Assembly (NCBI RefSeq): GCF_033115175.1
Contig: NC_084835.1
Location: 55,862,948 to 55,926,947 of the forward strand
Direction: 5' to 3'
Length of the DNA stretch: 64,000 nt
Origin: Lepus europaeus
Lineage: Eukaryota > Chordata > Mammalia > Lagomorpha > Leporidae
Below, piece by piece: positions 22,301 to 29,221 of this stretch. Every line of letters begins with the position of its first letter. The stretch's first letter is position 1. The notes under the pieces were generated by a model, which had not been told where the DNA came from, did not search any database, and saw only the letters and a program-made list of their open reading frames with translations. The translations under genes and the position numbers were made by a program.

Positions 22301-22787
22301 CCCGGCGCTCCCGGCCGGCACCCACCGCCTTCCGCCGCACGCACCCAGCGCCGCAGGAGGCGGGAGCGCGCACGCGGGCTGACGCCGGCGCGGCGCAGAC
22401 ACACGGGGGCGCGGCCCGCCAGACAGCCGTGACCCCACAATACGGCGGCGGACAGGGCTCTCCCGGCGTCCGGAGCTGACAGCGTGTGCCGGGGGCTCGC
22501 CTGCCACCCCACCCAGTGACCCAGGCCTCGCGCCGGGAGCTTTCCCGCCTCGATCGTTTGGATCAAGGCCTGGTGCCTGGCGGCGTGCCCTAAGAGCGGG
22601 ACTAGTGCCCTTCTCTGAGCCGCCCTTCCACGCTCCCTCCTCGAGGCTCGGCCCCGACCGAAGGCGCCGCGCGCACCTTGACGCTCTGGTCGCTGGAGCA
22701 AGTCGCCATCCGCCGGCCATGGAAGTCGAAAGAGACATCATGGATGAGATCCTTGTGGTCCGCCGCGATGCTGCGCGCCACAAACAT
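4158..22787 (-). CDS. SEH1L: SEH1L, nucleoporin Seh1 / GATOR2 subunit (spliced gene, long isoform)
   Basis: SEH1L is a WD40 beta-propeller protein. In the nuclear-pore Y (Nup107-160) complex it pairs with NUP85, and in GATOR2 with MIOS, which controls amino-acid signalling to mTORC1. The Y complex also acts at kinetochores. The coding sequence is the minus-strand join of 22787-22677, 18082-18032, 15683-15537, 13798-13587, 10950-10852, 8918-8778, 8003-7846, 7106-6956 and 4359-4158. These nine pieces total 1272 nt, or 423 residues plus stop, with every junction GT-AG and in phase. The start is the ATG in the CpG island, with G at -3. Recognisable family stretches run from the N-terminal [17 protein letters not shown] to the C-terminal NPLPENEGV. 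About six WD repeats fill residues 10-315, and the last ~100 residues are low-complexity tail. From memory the human long isoform is 421 residues; the small excess here fits extra prolines in exon 9. No frameshift or stop was found. Confidence 0.97.
4360..5498 (-). other. SEH1L: SEH1L intron 8, distal half (repeat-free)
   Basis: AT-rich intron without C SINEs. It holds an isolated T-run at 4774-4794 and may include 3' UTR of the short isoform. Confidence 0.6.
5499..5504 (-). terminator. SEH1L: Candidate polyadenylation signal for the SEH1L short isoform
   Basis: AATAAA on the minus strand about 450 nt past the short-isoform stop. It is the first canonical hexamer I see downstream of that stop. 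Further hexamers lie at 4892-4897 and 4733-4738, so the true cleavage site is uncertain. Confidence 0.4.
5952..5964 (-). CDS. SEH1L: SEH1L alternative last coding exon (short isoform)
   Basis: After the minus-strand acceptor CCTTTAACAG, the first 13 nt complete the split codon from exon 8 and read Arg-Lys-His-Ser then TGA (5952-5954). Joining exons 1-8 to it gives exactly 360 residues, the length I recall for the canonical human short isoform ending in RKHS. The exon continues as 3' UTR toward lower coordinates. Confidence 0.85.
5965..6955 (-). other. SEH1L: SEH1L intron between exon 8 and the alternative last exon
   Basis: AT-rich, no repeat or exon recognised. Confidence 0.6.
6956..7106 (-). 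CDS. SEH1L: SEH1L coding exon 8 (common to both isoforms)
   Basis: A 151-nt exon, residues 307-356, starting [19 protein letters not shown] and ending LNGSSAG plus AG of a split Arg codon. The acceptor is CTTTTCAG|CT and the donor GGCAG|GTAGGC. The Ser/Asn/Gly-rich second half begins the flexible tail. This donor can join either to exon 9 (long form) or to the alternative last exon ending at 5964 (short form). Confidence 0.95.
7107..7845 (-). other. SEH1L: SEH1L intron 7
   Basis: No SINE or LINE recognised; AT-rich unique sequence. Confidence 0.55.
7846..8003 (-). CDS. SEH1L: SEH1L coding exon 7
   Basis: A 158-nt exon, residues 254-306, from [20 protein letters not shown] to [12 protein letters not shown]. 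The acceptor is ATTAACAG|G and the donor GGAAAG|GTAAGA. It covers WD repeat 6, including the terminal Leu-Trp-Lys typical of a WD strand. Confidence 0.96.
8258..8552 (+). repeat. C SINE in SEH1L intron 6
   Basis: Full-length older copy running from GGGACCAGCACTGACACAGC to CAAATAAATAAATCTTTAA, antisense to the gene. Confidence 0.88.
8778..8918 (-). CDS. SEH1L: SEH1L coding exon 6
   Basis: A 141-nt exon, residues 207-253, containing [20 protein letters not shown] and ending FTLKPV plus a split Arg. The acceptor is TTCACTAG|G and the donor GTAAG|GTGAGC. It covers WD repeat 5. Confidence 0.95.
9035..9310 (+). repeat. MLT1-like MaLR LTR fragment in intron 5
   Basis: Resembles the mammalian MLT1 LTR: a block like AATGGCCCCAAAA with a date-worn 'TTTGCAG-TGTAATTAGGGATCTCAGGATGAGAT' type segment spaced as in the consensus. 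A T-run interrupts it at 9099-9111. Confidence 0.5.
10196..10452 (+). repeat. C SINE in SEH1L intron 5
   Basis: Head GGGCTGGCACTATGGCACAG, core TCCCATATGGGC and end GAACCAGCAGTCTGGAAG. The 3' CT-rich tail is lost. Confidence 0.88.
10640..10795 (+). repeat. LINE-2 3' end fragment in intron 5
   Basis: Shows the L2 3' layout: GTAAACACCAAGAGAGCA, then CCAGAACCCAGCACAGAACT and a GGTAAATATGTAATGATG end. Confidence 0.55.
10852..10950 (-). CDS. SEH1L: SEH1L coding exon 5
   Basis: A 99-nt exon, residues 174-206, reading [19 protein letters not shown] and on to FEYNENT. The acceptor is CATTTCTAG|C and the donor ACCAG|GTTGGT; the split Arg codon is completed by exon 6. It covers WD repeat 4. Confidence 0.95.
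11173..11511 (-). repeat. Young C SINE in SEH1L intron 4
   Basis: Complete copy (poly-T to CACGGCGCCGGCC) flanked by a perfect 14-bp target-site duplication AACCTCATTTTCCT at 11159-11172 and 11512-11525. Sense with respect to SEH1L. Confidence 0.96.
11643..11946 (+). repeat. C SINE in intron 4
   Basis: Head GGGGCCAGCATGTGGCATAG through the CT-rich region to an AAATAAATAAATATTTAAAA tail. Confidence 0.9.
12072..12401 (-). repeat. C SINE in intron 4, (GTTT)n tail
   Basis: Poly-T then (GTTT) repeat, ACAGATAAAGTTAGTGAGAG, core, and head GGCGCCGGCCCC. Intermediate subfamily with GGACTAGAACCTGGC. Confidence 0.92.
12475..12795 (+). repeat. C SINE in intron 4
   Basis: GAGGCATAGCAGGTAAAGCC head to AAGTAAATAAATAAATCTT tail. 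Carries CCAGCAGATGG at 12711-12721. Confidence 0.9.
13221..13528 (+). repeat. C SINE in intron 4 next to exon 4
   Basis: Full copy with an 11-bp target-site duplication ATTACTAATTT (to 13220 and 13529-13539). It ends 59 bp from the exon 4 donor. Confidence 0.92.
13587..13798 (-). CDS. SEH1L: SEH1L coding exon 4
   Basis: A 212-nt exon (70 codons plus 2 nt), residues 104-173, starting [20 protein letters not shown] and ending CISWNPS. The acceptor is TTTTTTCCAG|GTT and the donor TTCAAG|GTAAGC; the split Ser codon finishes in exon 5. It covers WD repeat 3 and the start of repeat 4. Confidence 0.96.
13845..13965 (+). repeat. MIR SINE fragment in intron 3
   Basis: Matches the MIR core layout: AGAACATAGGCTCTGGAATCA, a spaced CCATTTACTAGGTATATAACCT and a TTCTTAACATCTGTCTAAGCC block. 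Confidence 0.7.
13966..14476. other. SEH1L intron 3, unrecognised part
   Basis: AT-rich sequence, no repeat or exon recognised. Confidence 0.5.
14477..14792 (+). repeat. C SINE in intron 3
   Basis: From GAACTAGTGTTGTGGAGCAG to the CAAATAAATAATCTTCAAAA tail; older, diverged copy. Confidence 0.88.
14793..15240. other. SEH1L intron 3, unrecognised part
   Basis: No exon or repeat recognised. Confidence 0.45.
15241..15393 (+). repeat. 5'-truncated C SINE near exon 3
   Basis: Only the 3' part: CTCCTGGCTTC core, GCAGGCATTTAGGGACTAACC and a CT-rich stretch to CAAATTAATAAAATAGG. Confidence 0.7.
15537..15683 (-). CDS. SEH1L: SEH1L coding exon 3
   Basis: A 147-nt exon, residues 55-103, beginning [17 protein letters not shown] and ending GQSHW. 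The acceptor is ACTCTGCAG|ACA and the donor TGG|GTAAGA. It covers WD repeat 2. A 140-codon plus-strand reading frame across this exon is only its antisense shadow. Confidence 0.95.
16180..16370 (+). repeat. Old L1 3' fragment in intron 2
   Basis: Resembles the mammalian L1M 3' UTR block: AGAAAGTAGATTAGTGATTA, GGGGTGATGACAATGCTCTG and a late TGCACATTTTAATTGAGTA. Confidence 0.5.
16373..16703 (+). repeat. C SINE in intron 2
   Basis: GCTGTGGCACAGCAGGGAAA head, TCCCATATGGGCACCGG core, A-tail of 16 or more. Part of the core is deleted after GGGAGACCCACAGG. Confidence 0.9.
16779..17466. repeat. C SINE cluster in intron 2 (plus, minus, plus tail)
   Basis: A plus copy (16779-17125, GGGGCCGGAGCTGTGGTGCAG head, (TG)n inside) abuts a minus copy (17126-17419), followed by a lone plus-strand tail TAATAAATAAATAAATCTTT. 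The plus-minus pair is a tail-to-tail inverted repeat. Confidence 0.85.
17597..17893 (+). repeat. C SINE in intron 2, near exon 2
   Basis: GGGGCCAGCGTTGTGGTGCA head to CAAATAAAATAAATCC tail, with a deletion in the head region. Confidence 0.88.
18032..18082 (-). CDS. SEH1L: SEH1L coding exon 2
   Basis: A 51-nt exon encoding 17 residues ([17 protein letters not shown]), residues 38-54. The acceptor is CCTTACAG|GTC and the donor AAG|GTTGGT, phase 0 at both ends. It completes the first WD blade. Confidence 0.95.
18245..18573 (+). repeat. Old-subfamily C SINE in intron 1
   Basis: Diverged head GGCAATTGGCCCAGTAGTTA with tRNA-like GGTTCAATACT B-box, ending in a pure A-run. Confidence 0.75.
18670..19165. 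repeat. Ancient interspersed repeat (family uncertain) in intron 1
   Basis: The stretch from GAGTCTCGTTATTCATGGCG through TTCAATATATATAGTTGATTC to GCACATCACAGCCTTCTTG reads like a known mammalian medium-frequency repeat, possibly a DNA transposon. I cannot name the family safely. Confidence 0.35.
19166..19318 (+). repeat. 5'-truncated C SINE in intron 1
   Basis: Starts within the core (GATCAGTACAGGTCTGGCC), then AACCAGGAGATGGAAG, CT run and AAATACATAAATAAATAAACC tail. Confidence 0.8.
19319..19713. other. SEH1L intron 1, unrecognised part
   Basis: AT-rich; contains an A-run at 19567-19583 and a short (TG)n near 19676. No exon seen. Confidence 0.45.
19714..20058 (+). repeat. Young C SINE in intron 1
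   Basis: Complete CSINE with GGCCGGCGGCACGGCTCAAT head and CTGCCTGTC-A tail, flanked by the duplication AAACACTAAAAG on both sides. Confidence 0.95.
20359..20672 (+). repeat. C SINE in intron 1
   Basis: AGGACTGGCACCGTGGCATAG head to a TAAAATAAATCAATCTTTTA tail. CCAGCAGATGG at 20601-20611. Confidence 0.9.
20911..21250 (+). repeat. Young, near-consensus C SINE in intron 1
   Basis: Intact head GGCCGGCGCCGCGGCTCAC, intact tRNA-type B-box GGTTCTAGTCC at 20966-20976, CpG-rich core and CTGCCTGTC tail. Among the least-decayed copies in the window. Confidence 0.96.
21420..21840 (+). repeat. Old L1 3' UTR fragment (sense) in intron 1
   Basis: Recognisable L1M 3' UTR text: GTTCATAGCAGCCTTATTCA, ATACTATTCAGCCTTAAAAA and GTACTTAATGCCACAGAATT. 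Confidence 0.75.
21841..22159. other. SEH1L intron 1 segment beside the CpG island
   Basis: Unique sequence between the L1 fragment and the CpG island; no feature seen. Confidence 0.5.
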
Positions 22788-23010
22788 GGCTGCCGCCGGC
22801 TCGCGCCTCTTCCGTGCGCCCCTCCCGCCTCGGAGGAGGGCTGTGGCGCGCGACCCGCAGCCCGCCGAGACCCCGCCGCCCGAACGGGCACGGCGCGTGC
22901 TGTCCGCGCGCCAGGCCCCGCCCCCTGCCCGTCATGCCCCGCGAAGCCGCCAGTGCGTCTGCGCTGCGCGTCCGTGAGGCGACCGGGCGGCGGGCAGAGC
23001 CTGCTGTGCG
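22160..23010 (-). promoter_or_regulatory. SEH1L: CpG-island promoter and 5' UTR of SEH1L
   Basis: GC-rich, CpG-dense stretch spanning exon 1 and its upstream flank, in contrast to the AT-rich surroundings. It is free of interspersed repeats. The start-codon region reads AACATGGCTGCC on the plus strand, close to a YY1 motif. I see no clear TATA box, so dispersed initiation is expected. Long open frames here on both strands (up to 259 codons) come from lack of A/T stops and are not genes. Confidence 0.85.
22677..22787 (-). CDS. SEH1L: SEH1L coding exon 1
   Basis: Encodes residues 1-37, from the initiator Met to the Lys of SSDQSVK. The donor is AAG|GTGCGC, phase 0. The ATG is preceded by GGCGGCAGCC, a good Kozak context with G at -3, and lies inside the CpG island. 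The exon covers the first blade strand of the propeller. Confidence 0.96.
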
Positions 23011-23910
23011 CGCTTGACGTTACCTGAGCTGCGGTGGAAACAGTGAGGAAATTAAGGAAAGTTTAAGCGTTTTAAGTGTCAGCCTCAGTCTTCGGCCCTG
23101 CATCGGTTTGGGGGAACATTTGCATGTATTTCCCTCCTGACAAATGCCTCGCGAACGGAGCGAATGGCGAAGTCAGAACGTGCTTTTGGTCAGGAACAGA
23201 GAGATCTGTCGGGACAACCGAAGAGCAAGAAACGAAGGGCAGACACTGAGGAGATGGCGCCATGTCCACAAGTCCAGGCTCATTGGCCTTAAAAAGAGGT
23301 CGGGGTGATGAGGTTGAGGGAGAAGAGAGGATATGGAAGTCGGGGGTGGGGGGAGTCAGAAGTCGTGGTCAAATTGTTTTTAAGATTACACAGGTAGAAC
23401 ACACTTGGGAGAAAGGAAATACCAGAAAGTGGAAGGTTCTGTTAGTGGGAATGTAAGTACGGGCTGGGGGGAGGGGGAGTGGCTGGAACCTAAGTGGATT
23501 TGGTTGGAAGATTTAGTAACCTGGAGCCAGAGACCTCGAAGCAGAAATCAGTGAAATAGGGTGGGGGTGAGGACACCTTGGGGAGGGACACTTGTGAAGA
23601 AGGGTTCTCACTCCAGACGCCAATCAAAACCGGAAAGTAAAGTGAGTATATGCAAGGGACATTATTCAGAGAAGTTAACAATTTAAGGCGTTTTGTTTAG
23701 GAGGGAAAAGCATTATGTAGGTCAAAGTTAGGATGGAAAATGGTGGAAGAATGGGTCTGGGAGGTGAACACACAGGAAAAAATTCAAACCCCAAAAGGGA
23801 CTTGTACAGAAATGACAAAAATGTGTGTCATCATAGGATCAGCAGGCTGCAGAGTTTTCAAAATTATTAGTCCTATCTTTCTCCTGATGGGTTGCATCAA
23901 GAAGTAATAC
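23011..23910. other. Upstream flank of SEH1L, nothing recognised
   Basis: Purine-rich unique-looking sequence with short G-runs (23343-23352, 23465-23478). No exon or repeat recognised. Confidence 0.5.
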
Positions 23911-24130
23911 ACCTGGGAAAACAGCAGAAGATGACCCAAGTTCTTGAACCCTTGCACCCATGTGGGAAACCAAGAGGAAGCTCTTGGCTCCTGGCTTCAG
24001 CCTGGCCCAGCTCTGCCTGTGGTGGCCCTTAGGAACAGGAACCAGAGAGTGGAAGACATTGTTTCTATCTCTCTTTCTGTCTACCCACTCTACTCTCTTT
24101 GTAACCCTACTTTTCAAATAAATCTAAAAC
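23911..24130 (+). repeat. 5'-truncated C SINE
   Basis: Begins at CCTGGGAAAACAGCAGAAG and runs to a CAAATAAATCTAAAACAG tail. Confidence 0.85.
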
Positions 24131-24235
24131 AGAGAGGGAGAAATAACCTGGCTTTTCTGAAATTTTCTTGCTTTTTTTTTTTTTTTTTTTAACTAATATT
24201 GAGGTTTTGAAGCTAGTTTAAGAAGGAGACCCCTT

Positions 24236-24571
24236 GGGGGCGGGTGCTGTGGCATAGTAGGCTAATCCTCCGCCTGCAGCACCAGCATCCCATATGGGCG
24301 CCGGTTCTAGTTCCGGCTGCTCCTCTTCCAATCCAGCTCTCTGCTATGGCCTGGGAAAGCAGTAGAAGACAGCTCAAGTCCTTGGGACCCTACATCTGTG
24401 TGGGAGACTGGAGAAATCTCCTGGCTCCTGGCTTCAGATGGGTGCAGCACCAGCCGTTATGGCCATTTGGGGAGTGAGCCAGCGGACAAAAGACCTTTCT
24501 CTATGTCTCTCCCTCTCACTGTCTGTAACTATACCTCTCAAATAAATAAAATCTTTAAAAAAAAAAAAAAC
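24236..24571 (+). repeat. C SINE, full length
   Basis: GGGGGCGGGTGCTGTGGCATA head, TCCCATATGGGCGCCGG core, CAAATAAATAAAATCTTT tail. Confidence 0.92.
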
Positions 24572-25029
24572 CAAAACTGTGAGTTGGAGATAATTAATTT
24601 CTATAAGCTATGACCTAAGCTCATTTCATATCAGGCCCAAACAACCTACAAAAAATACATTGTAAAAATTTTAATTAAAATTTCTAAATAGAGACAGTGA
24701 ATATGTCAGTAGTTGCCAAGACATTATATGAACGGCAATGGAGTATTTCATAGGTCATATATGTCATTTTTTAAAAATAGACTAGTTTTTACAGCAGTTT
24801 AAAGTTCACAGCAAAGTTGAGCAAAGAGTAGAGTTCTCATGTATAGTCCTGCTTACACACATACAAACAGCATCATCCACTGTCAGCATTCAACATCAGA
24901 GTGATATGTTTGTTATGACTGATGTGTTGACAGCAAAATCACCAAAGTCTAGTTTACATTAGGGTTCTTTTTTTTTTTTTTTTTTTTACAGGCAGAGTGG
25001 ATAGAGAGACAGAGAGAAAGGTCTTCCTT

Positions 25030-25372
25030 TTTTTTTTTTTTTTTTTGACAGGCAGAGTGGACAGTGAGAGAGAGACAGAGAGAAAGGTCTTCCTTTGCCC
25101 TTGGTTCACCCTCCAATGGCCGCCGCGGTTGGCGCGCTGTGGCCGGCGCACCACGCTGATCCGATGGCAGGAGCCAGGTGCTTCTCCTGGTCTCCCATGG
25201 GGTGCAGGGCCCAAGCACTTGGGCCATCCTCCACTGCACTCTTTGGCCACAGCAGAGAGCTGGCCTGGAAGAGGGACAACCGGGACAGAATTCGGTGCCC
25301 CGACCGGGACTAGAACCTGGTGTGCCGGCACCGCAAGGCAGGGGATTAGCCTGTTGAGCCACGGCGCTGGCC
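25030..25372 (-). repeat. Young C SINE nested in a C SINE
   Basis: Complete copy from poly-T to CACGGCGCTGGCC, flanked by GAAAGGTCTTCCTT (25016-25029 and 25373-25386), which is part of the outer SINE. Confidence 0.95.
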
Positions 25373-25510
25373 GAAAGGTCTTCCTTTTTGCCGTTGGTTC
25401 ACCCTCCAATGGCCGCTGCGGCCGGCGCATCGCGCTGATCGAAGCCAGGAGCCAGGTGCTTCTCCTGGTCTCCCATGCAGGTGCAGGGCCCAAGTACCTG
25501 GGTCATCCTC

Positions 25511-25972
25511 TGTGGTGGAATGAGGTGAAAAGGTCATATCAAGATGGCTGCTGAGGTGAAAAGTTCATGCCAAGATGGCCACTGAGGTGCAAAGGTCATG
25601 CTAAGATGGCCGCTGACAACAGAAACTGCCTGGCAACAGGCCGTGATTGGATGGCTTCGGAAACCACATGACAACAGAGCCTGACTGACGGCAGGCCGTG
25701 ATTGGATGGTTTCAGAAACTGCCTGGCAACAAGAGCCTGACTGGCAACAGGCTGTGATTGGTTGGGGCATAGACAGCCCCTTGATCGGATTGGCTGGTCT
25801 TGGCTATATAAGCTGTTGTACTAACTAAAACGAGTCTGCGGACTGCTCGCCTCAAACCTGCTTTCACCCGACTCCCGCGGTCTGTGTGTTGACTCCGCGC
25901 CTCTTGCCCCCACCACACTGCTCCTCTCAGAAATGAACCCACTGCAACATTGTTGAGAAATCAATGGCAACA
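25511..25972 (+). mobile_element. Solo LTR of an endogenous retrovirus with tandem repeats
   Basis: A 462-bp block starting TGTGGTGG and ending GGCAACA, flanked by the 6-bp duplication ATCCTC (25505-25510, 25973-25978), which restores the host C SINE. The U3-like part has three abutting 31-bp units (25522-25614), each holding an AAGATGGC core, then a ~56-bp repeat with inverted CCAAT boxes at 25646, 25701 and 25757. A TATA box (TATATAA, 25805-25811) follows. TG...CA ends and a 6-bp duplication suggest a class II (ERVK-like) element, by inference. There is no coding region. Plus strand is set by the promoter order. Confidence 0.88.
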
Positions 25973-26127
25973 ATCCTCCACTGCCTTCCTGGGCCATAGC
26001 AGAGAGCTGGCCTGGAAGAGGGGCAACCGGGATAGAATCCGGCGCCCCAACCGGGACTAGAACCTGGTGTGCCGGCGCCGCAGGTGTAGGATTAGCCTGT
26101 TAAGCCACGGTGCCAGCCCTAGGGTTC

Positions 26128-26376
26128 ATATTTTTAAAAATTATATTTATTTGAAAAGTATAGTGACATATCTTTTAATCCACCGGTTGACTCCAAAAAG
26201 GGCCCCAACTGCCAAGGCTGGGCCAGGCCAACGTGGAGCCAGCAATTCAAGTACTTGAGCCATCATCTGCAGCTTCTGGGTGCATTATGGCAGAGTAGCT
26301 GGATCTTGAATGGGCAGGGCACTCAGTGATGTGAAACCAAGTGGTGGTTTTACCCACTGGACCACAGCACCCGCCC
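26128..26376 (-). repeat. Older C SINE
   Basis: TTATATTTATTTGAAAAG start through GACCACAGCACCCGCCCC, followed by TAGAGTTC, a worn copy of the upstream TAGGGTTC. Confidence 0.8.
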
Positions 26377-26679
26377 CTAGAGTTCTTTCTTGATGTTCAT
26401 TCTGTGGACTTGAGCAAATGTATAATGATGTGTATCCACCATTATAGTATCATACAGGATAGTTTCACTGCCCTGAAATTCCTTTATGAGTCCATACATC
26501 CTTCTCCTAGTCTCTGGCAACCACTGATTCCACTGTCTCCATTGTTTTGCCTCTTCCAGAATATCATACAATTAGGATCATGGAGAATGTAGACTTCTCA
26601 GATTGGCTTCTTTCACTTAGTGGTATACATTTTAGGTTCCTCCTCTTGATAACTCTTTTTAAAAAAAAAAAAAAAGTTG

Positions 26680-27010
26680 GCCGGCGCCGTGGCTTAACAG
26701 GCTAATCCTCCGCCTTGTGGCGCTGGCACACCGGGTTCTAGTCCCGGTCGGGGCACCGATCCTGTCCCGGTTGCCCCTCTTCCAGGCCAGCTCTCTGCTG
26801 TGGCCCGGGAGTGCAGTGGAGAATGGCCCAAGTTCTTGGGCCCTGCACCCCATGGGAGACCAGGATAAGCACCTGGCTCCTGCCATCGGAACAGCGCGGT
26901 GCGCCAGCCGCAGCGCGCCAACCACGGCAGCCATTGGAGGGTGAACCAACGACAAAAAGGAAGACCTTTCTCTCTGTCTCCCTCTACTGTCCACTCTGCC
27001 TGTCAAAAAT
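26680..27010 (+). repeat. Young C SINE
   Basis: GGCCGGCGCCGTGGCTTAACA head, GGTTCTAGTCCCGG B-box region, CTGCCTGTC-A tail; inside the antisense L1. Confidence 0.95.
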
Positions 27011-27285
27011 TTTTTTTAAAAAATTTTTTTAAATTTATTTGAAAGAGATCTGTATGCTGGTTCAGTCTCCAAATGTCTGCAAAATCCAGGACTAAGACCA
27101 GATTGAAGCCAGGAGCTGGGAACTCAATCCAGGTCTCATATGAGTGGCAGGGACCAAACTACTTGAGCCATCAGCTATAGGAGCCTGGAATGGAAAGCAG
27201 AGCTGAGATTCAAAGCCAGACACTCTGATATGGGTCATAGACAACCTACCCAGCATCATAACTGCCACACCAAACATCTGTCCCT
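27011..27285 (-). repeat. Older C SINE, tail-to-tail with the previous copy
   Basis: AAATTTATTTGAAAGAGATC start, worn core, CCAAACATCTGTCCC end (old GGTTAAG-type head). Confidence 0.8.
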
Positions 27286-27798
27286 CATTTGTTTTAGTGC
27301 TGAGTATATTGTCTGAATTTCATACTGCAGTTTATCCATTCACATGCTAAAGGACATCTTGGTCACTTCCCAAGTTTCGACAATTATGAATAAAACTGCT
27401 ATAAACAGTTAATAGTAAACAATAAAATTGGTTTTTTGTGTGTAGACATAGTTTTCAGCTCCTTTGGGTTAAATACCAAGAAGCCTAATTGCTGAATTAA
27501 ATGGTAAGATTAGTTTTGTGCAGTTTTAATCATTGTAGTTTTATAGTATATTTTAAAGTCAAATAGTAAAATGCCACATACTGTGTGGTTTTTTTAGGTC
27601 AGGATTGCTTTGGCTAATGGAGTGTTTTGTGGTTCCATACAACTTTTCTAGTTTTGTGGAAAATGTCATTTATAATTTTGACAAGGATTGCATGGAATCT
27701 AAAAGTCACTTTGGGTAGTATGGATATTTTAACAATTACTGATTTTTTTCCAATCCATGAATATAGGATGCCTTTTCATTTATCTGTGATCTCTTCAG

Positions 27799-28355
27799 TT
27801 TTTTCTAAATATTTATTTGAAAGGCAGAGTTTACAGAGAGAGCAAGAAACAGAGAGAGACCTTTGATCTGCTGGTTCACTCCCCACATGGCTACAATGCC
27901 TGGATCTGGGCCAGTCTGAAGCCAGGAGCTTCTTCCAGATTTCCCACTTAGGTGGCAAGGGTTCATCTTTCCCTGCTTCTACAGGCACATCAGCAGGAAG
28001 CTGGGTTGGAAGGGTTTTGTTTTGTTTTGTTTTTTGTTTTTTTACAGGCAGAGTGGATAGTGAGAGAGAGAGAGAGAAAGGTCTTCCTTTTTGCCATTGG
28101 TTCACCCTCCAATGGCCGCTGCGGCAGGCGCATCACGCTGATCCGAAGCCAGGAGCCAGGTGCTTCTCCTGGTCTCCCATGCGGGTGCAGGGCTGAAGGA
28201 CTTGGGCCATCCTCCACTGCCTTCCCGGGCCATAGCAGAGAGCTGGCCTGGAAGAGGGGCAACCGGGATAGAATCCGGCGCCCCAACTGGGACTAGAACC
28301 CTGTGTGCCGGCGCCGCAAGGCAGAGGATTAGCCTGTTAAGCCACAGCGCCGGCC
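27799..28355 (-). repeat. Older C SINE (27799-28012) followed by a young C SINE (28013-28355)
   Basis: The older minus copy stops at GGAAGCTGGGTTGGAAGG. A young minus copy with a (GTTTT)n tail continues to AGCCACAGCGCCGGCC. The head of the older copy is missing. Confidence 0.88.
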
Positions 28356-28540
28356 TTGATTTCTTTTTAAGATAACTCACTATTGGATATGACCATAGTT
28401 ATATGTTGACCTTTGCCATAGATAAGCCTTGCTCTGAGGAAACTACCTTCATGATCATGGTATCTCCCCTGCCAGGTAAGTATTATATATGTTGACATTG
28501 TGTCCTACAATTTGCTTGAATTCATTTATTCTAATCTTTT

Positions 28541-28585
28541 TTTTATTTATTTTATTTTATTTTTTATTTTTTGACAGGCAGAGTG

Positions 28586-28629
<44 letters not shown>

Positions 28630-28903
28630 TCTTCCTTTTTGCCGTTGGTTCACCCTCCAATGGCCACTGCGGCTGGCTCATTGTGCTGATCCGAAGCCAG
28701 GAGCCAGGTGCTTCTCCTGGTCTCCCATGCGGGTGCAGGGCCCAAGGACTTGGGCCATCCTCCACTGCACTCCCGGGCCACAGCAGAGAGCTGGCCTGGA
28801 AGAGGGGCAACCGGGACAGAATCTGGCGCCCCGACCGGGACTAGAACCCGGTGTGGCAGCACCGCAAGGCAGAGGATTAGCCTGTTAAGCCATGGCGCCG
28901 GCC
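28541..28903 (-). repeat. Young C SINE with (GA)n expansion
   Basis: Complete copy with duplication TTCTAATCTTTT (28529-28540; 28906-28917). It holds an expanded GA run near 28592-28624. Confidence 0.95.
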
Positions 28904-28924
28904 TGTTCTAATCTTTTTAAGAAG

Positions 28925-29221
28925 ATTAATTTTCTTTTTGACAGGAGAATGACAGAAACAAAGAGAATGATCTTCCCTCTACTGGTTCACTCCTCAAATA
29001 GCCACAGCAGGGTGAGTTGCTCCAGGCCAAAGCCAGGAGCCTGTAACTGCATCTGAGTCTCCCACATGGGTGACAAGGGCCCAGGCACTGGGTCTGTTTC
29101 CCAGGCACATCAGCAGGAAGAGCTGCATCTGGAGCTGAGCAACCAGGACTAGAATCGCACCTTGAATGGGATGCCAATGTGACAGGCAGTGGCTTAACCT
29201 GCTGTACCACAATGCCAGCCA
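28925..29221 (-). repeat. Older C SINE
   Basis: TTTTTGACAGGAGAATGACAG start, core with CCCACATGGGTGACAAGG, end CCACAATGCCAGCC. Confidence 0.85.

Larger units (their letters stand above)
24968..26119 (-). repeat. Young C SINE (outer), split by a second C SINE and a solo LTR
   Basis: The outer copy carries the duplication TAGGGTTC (24960-24967 and 26120-26127). Its pieces are 24968-25029, 25373-25510 and 25973-26119. The inner C SINE and the LTR sit in the two gaps. Confidence 0.93.
24780..27798 (-). mobile_element. Old L1 (L1M-type) 3' half, antisense, split by nested inserts
   Basis: The antisense L1M 3' end reads in order across 24780-24967 (CAGTTTAAAGTTCACAGCA), 26377-26679 (TTATAGTATCATACAGGATA), 27286-27500 (CCATTCACATGCTAAAGGAC) and on to about 27798 (GGGTAGTATGGATATTTTAA). 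SINEs and an LTR occupy the gaps. No functional reading frame remains. Confidence 0.85.

Noticed and set aside
22112..22891. 259-codon minus-strand open frame over the SEH1L CpG island
   Set aside because: It overlaps exon 1 in another frame, is all Arg/Ala/Gly/Pro, and exists because CpG-rich DNA lacks stop codons.
24954..25493. Frames of 137-185 codons in C SINEs on both strands
   Set aside because: The same peptides recur wherever a young C SINE occurs, in either orientation, so they are repeat artefacts.
25522..25614. Triple 31-bp repeat as a CRISPR-like or satellite array
   Set aside because: Units abut without spacers and sit in the U3-like part of an LTR, so they are enhancer-type repeats.
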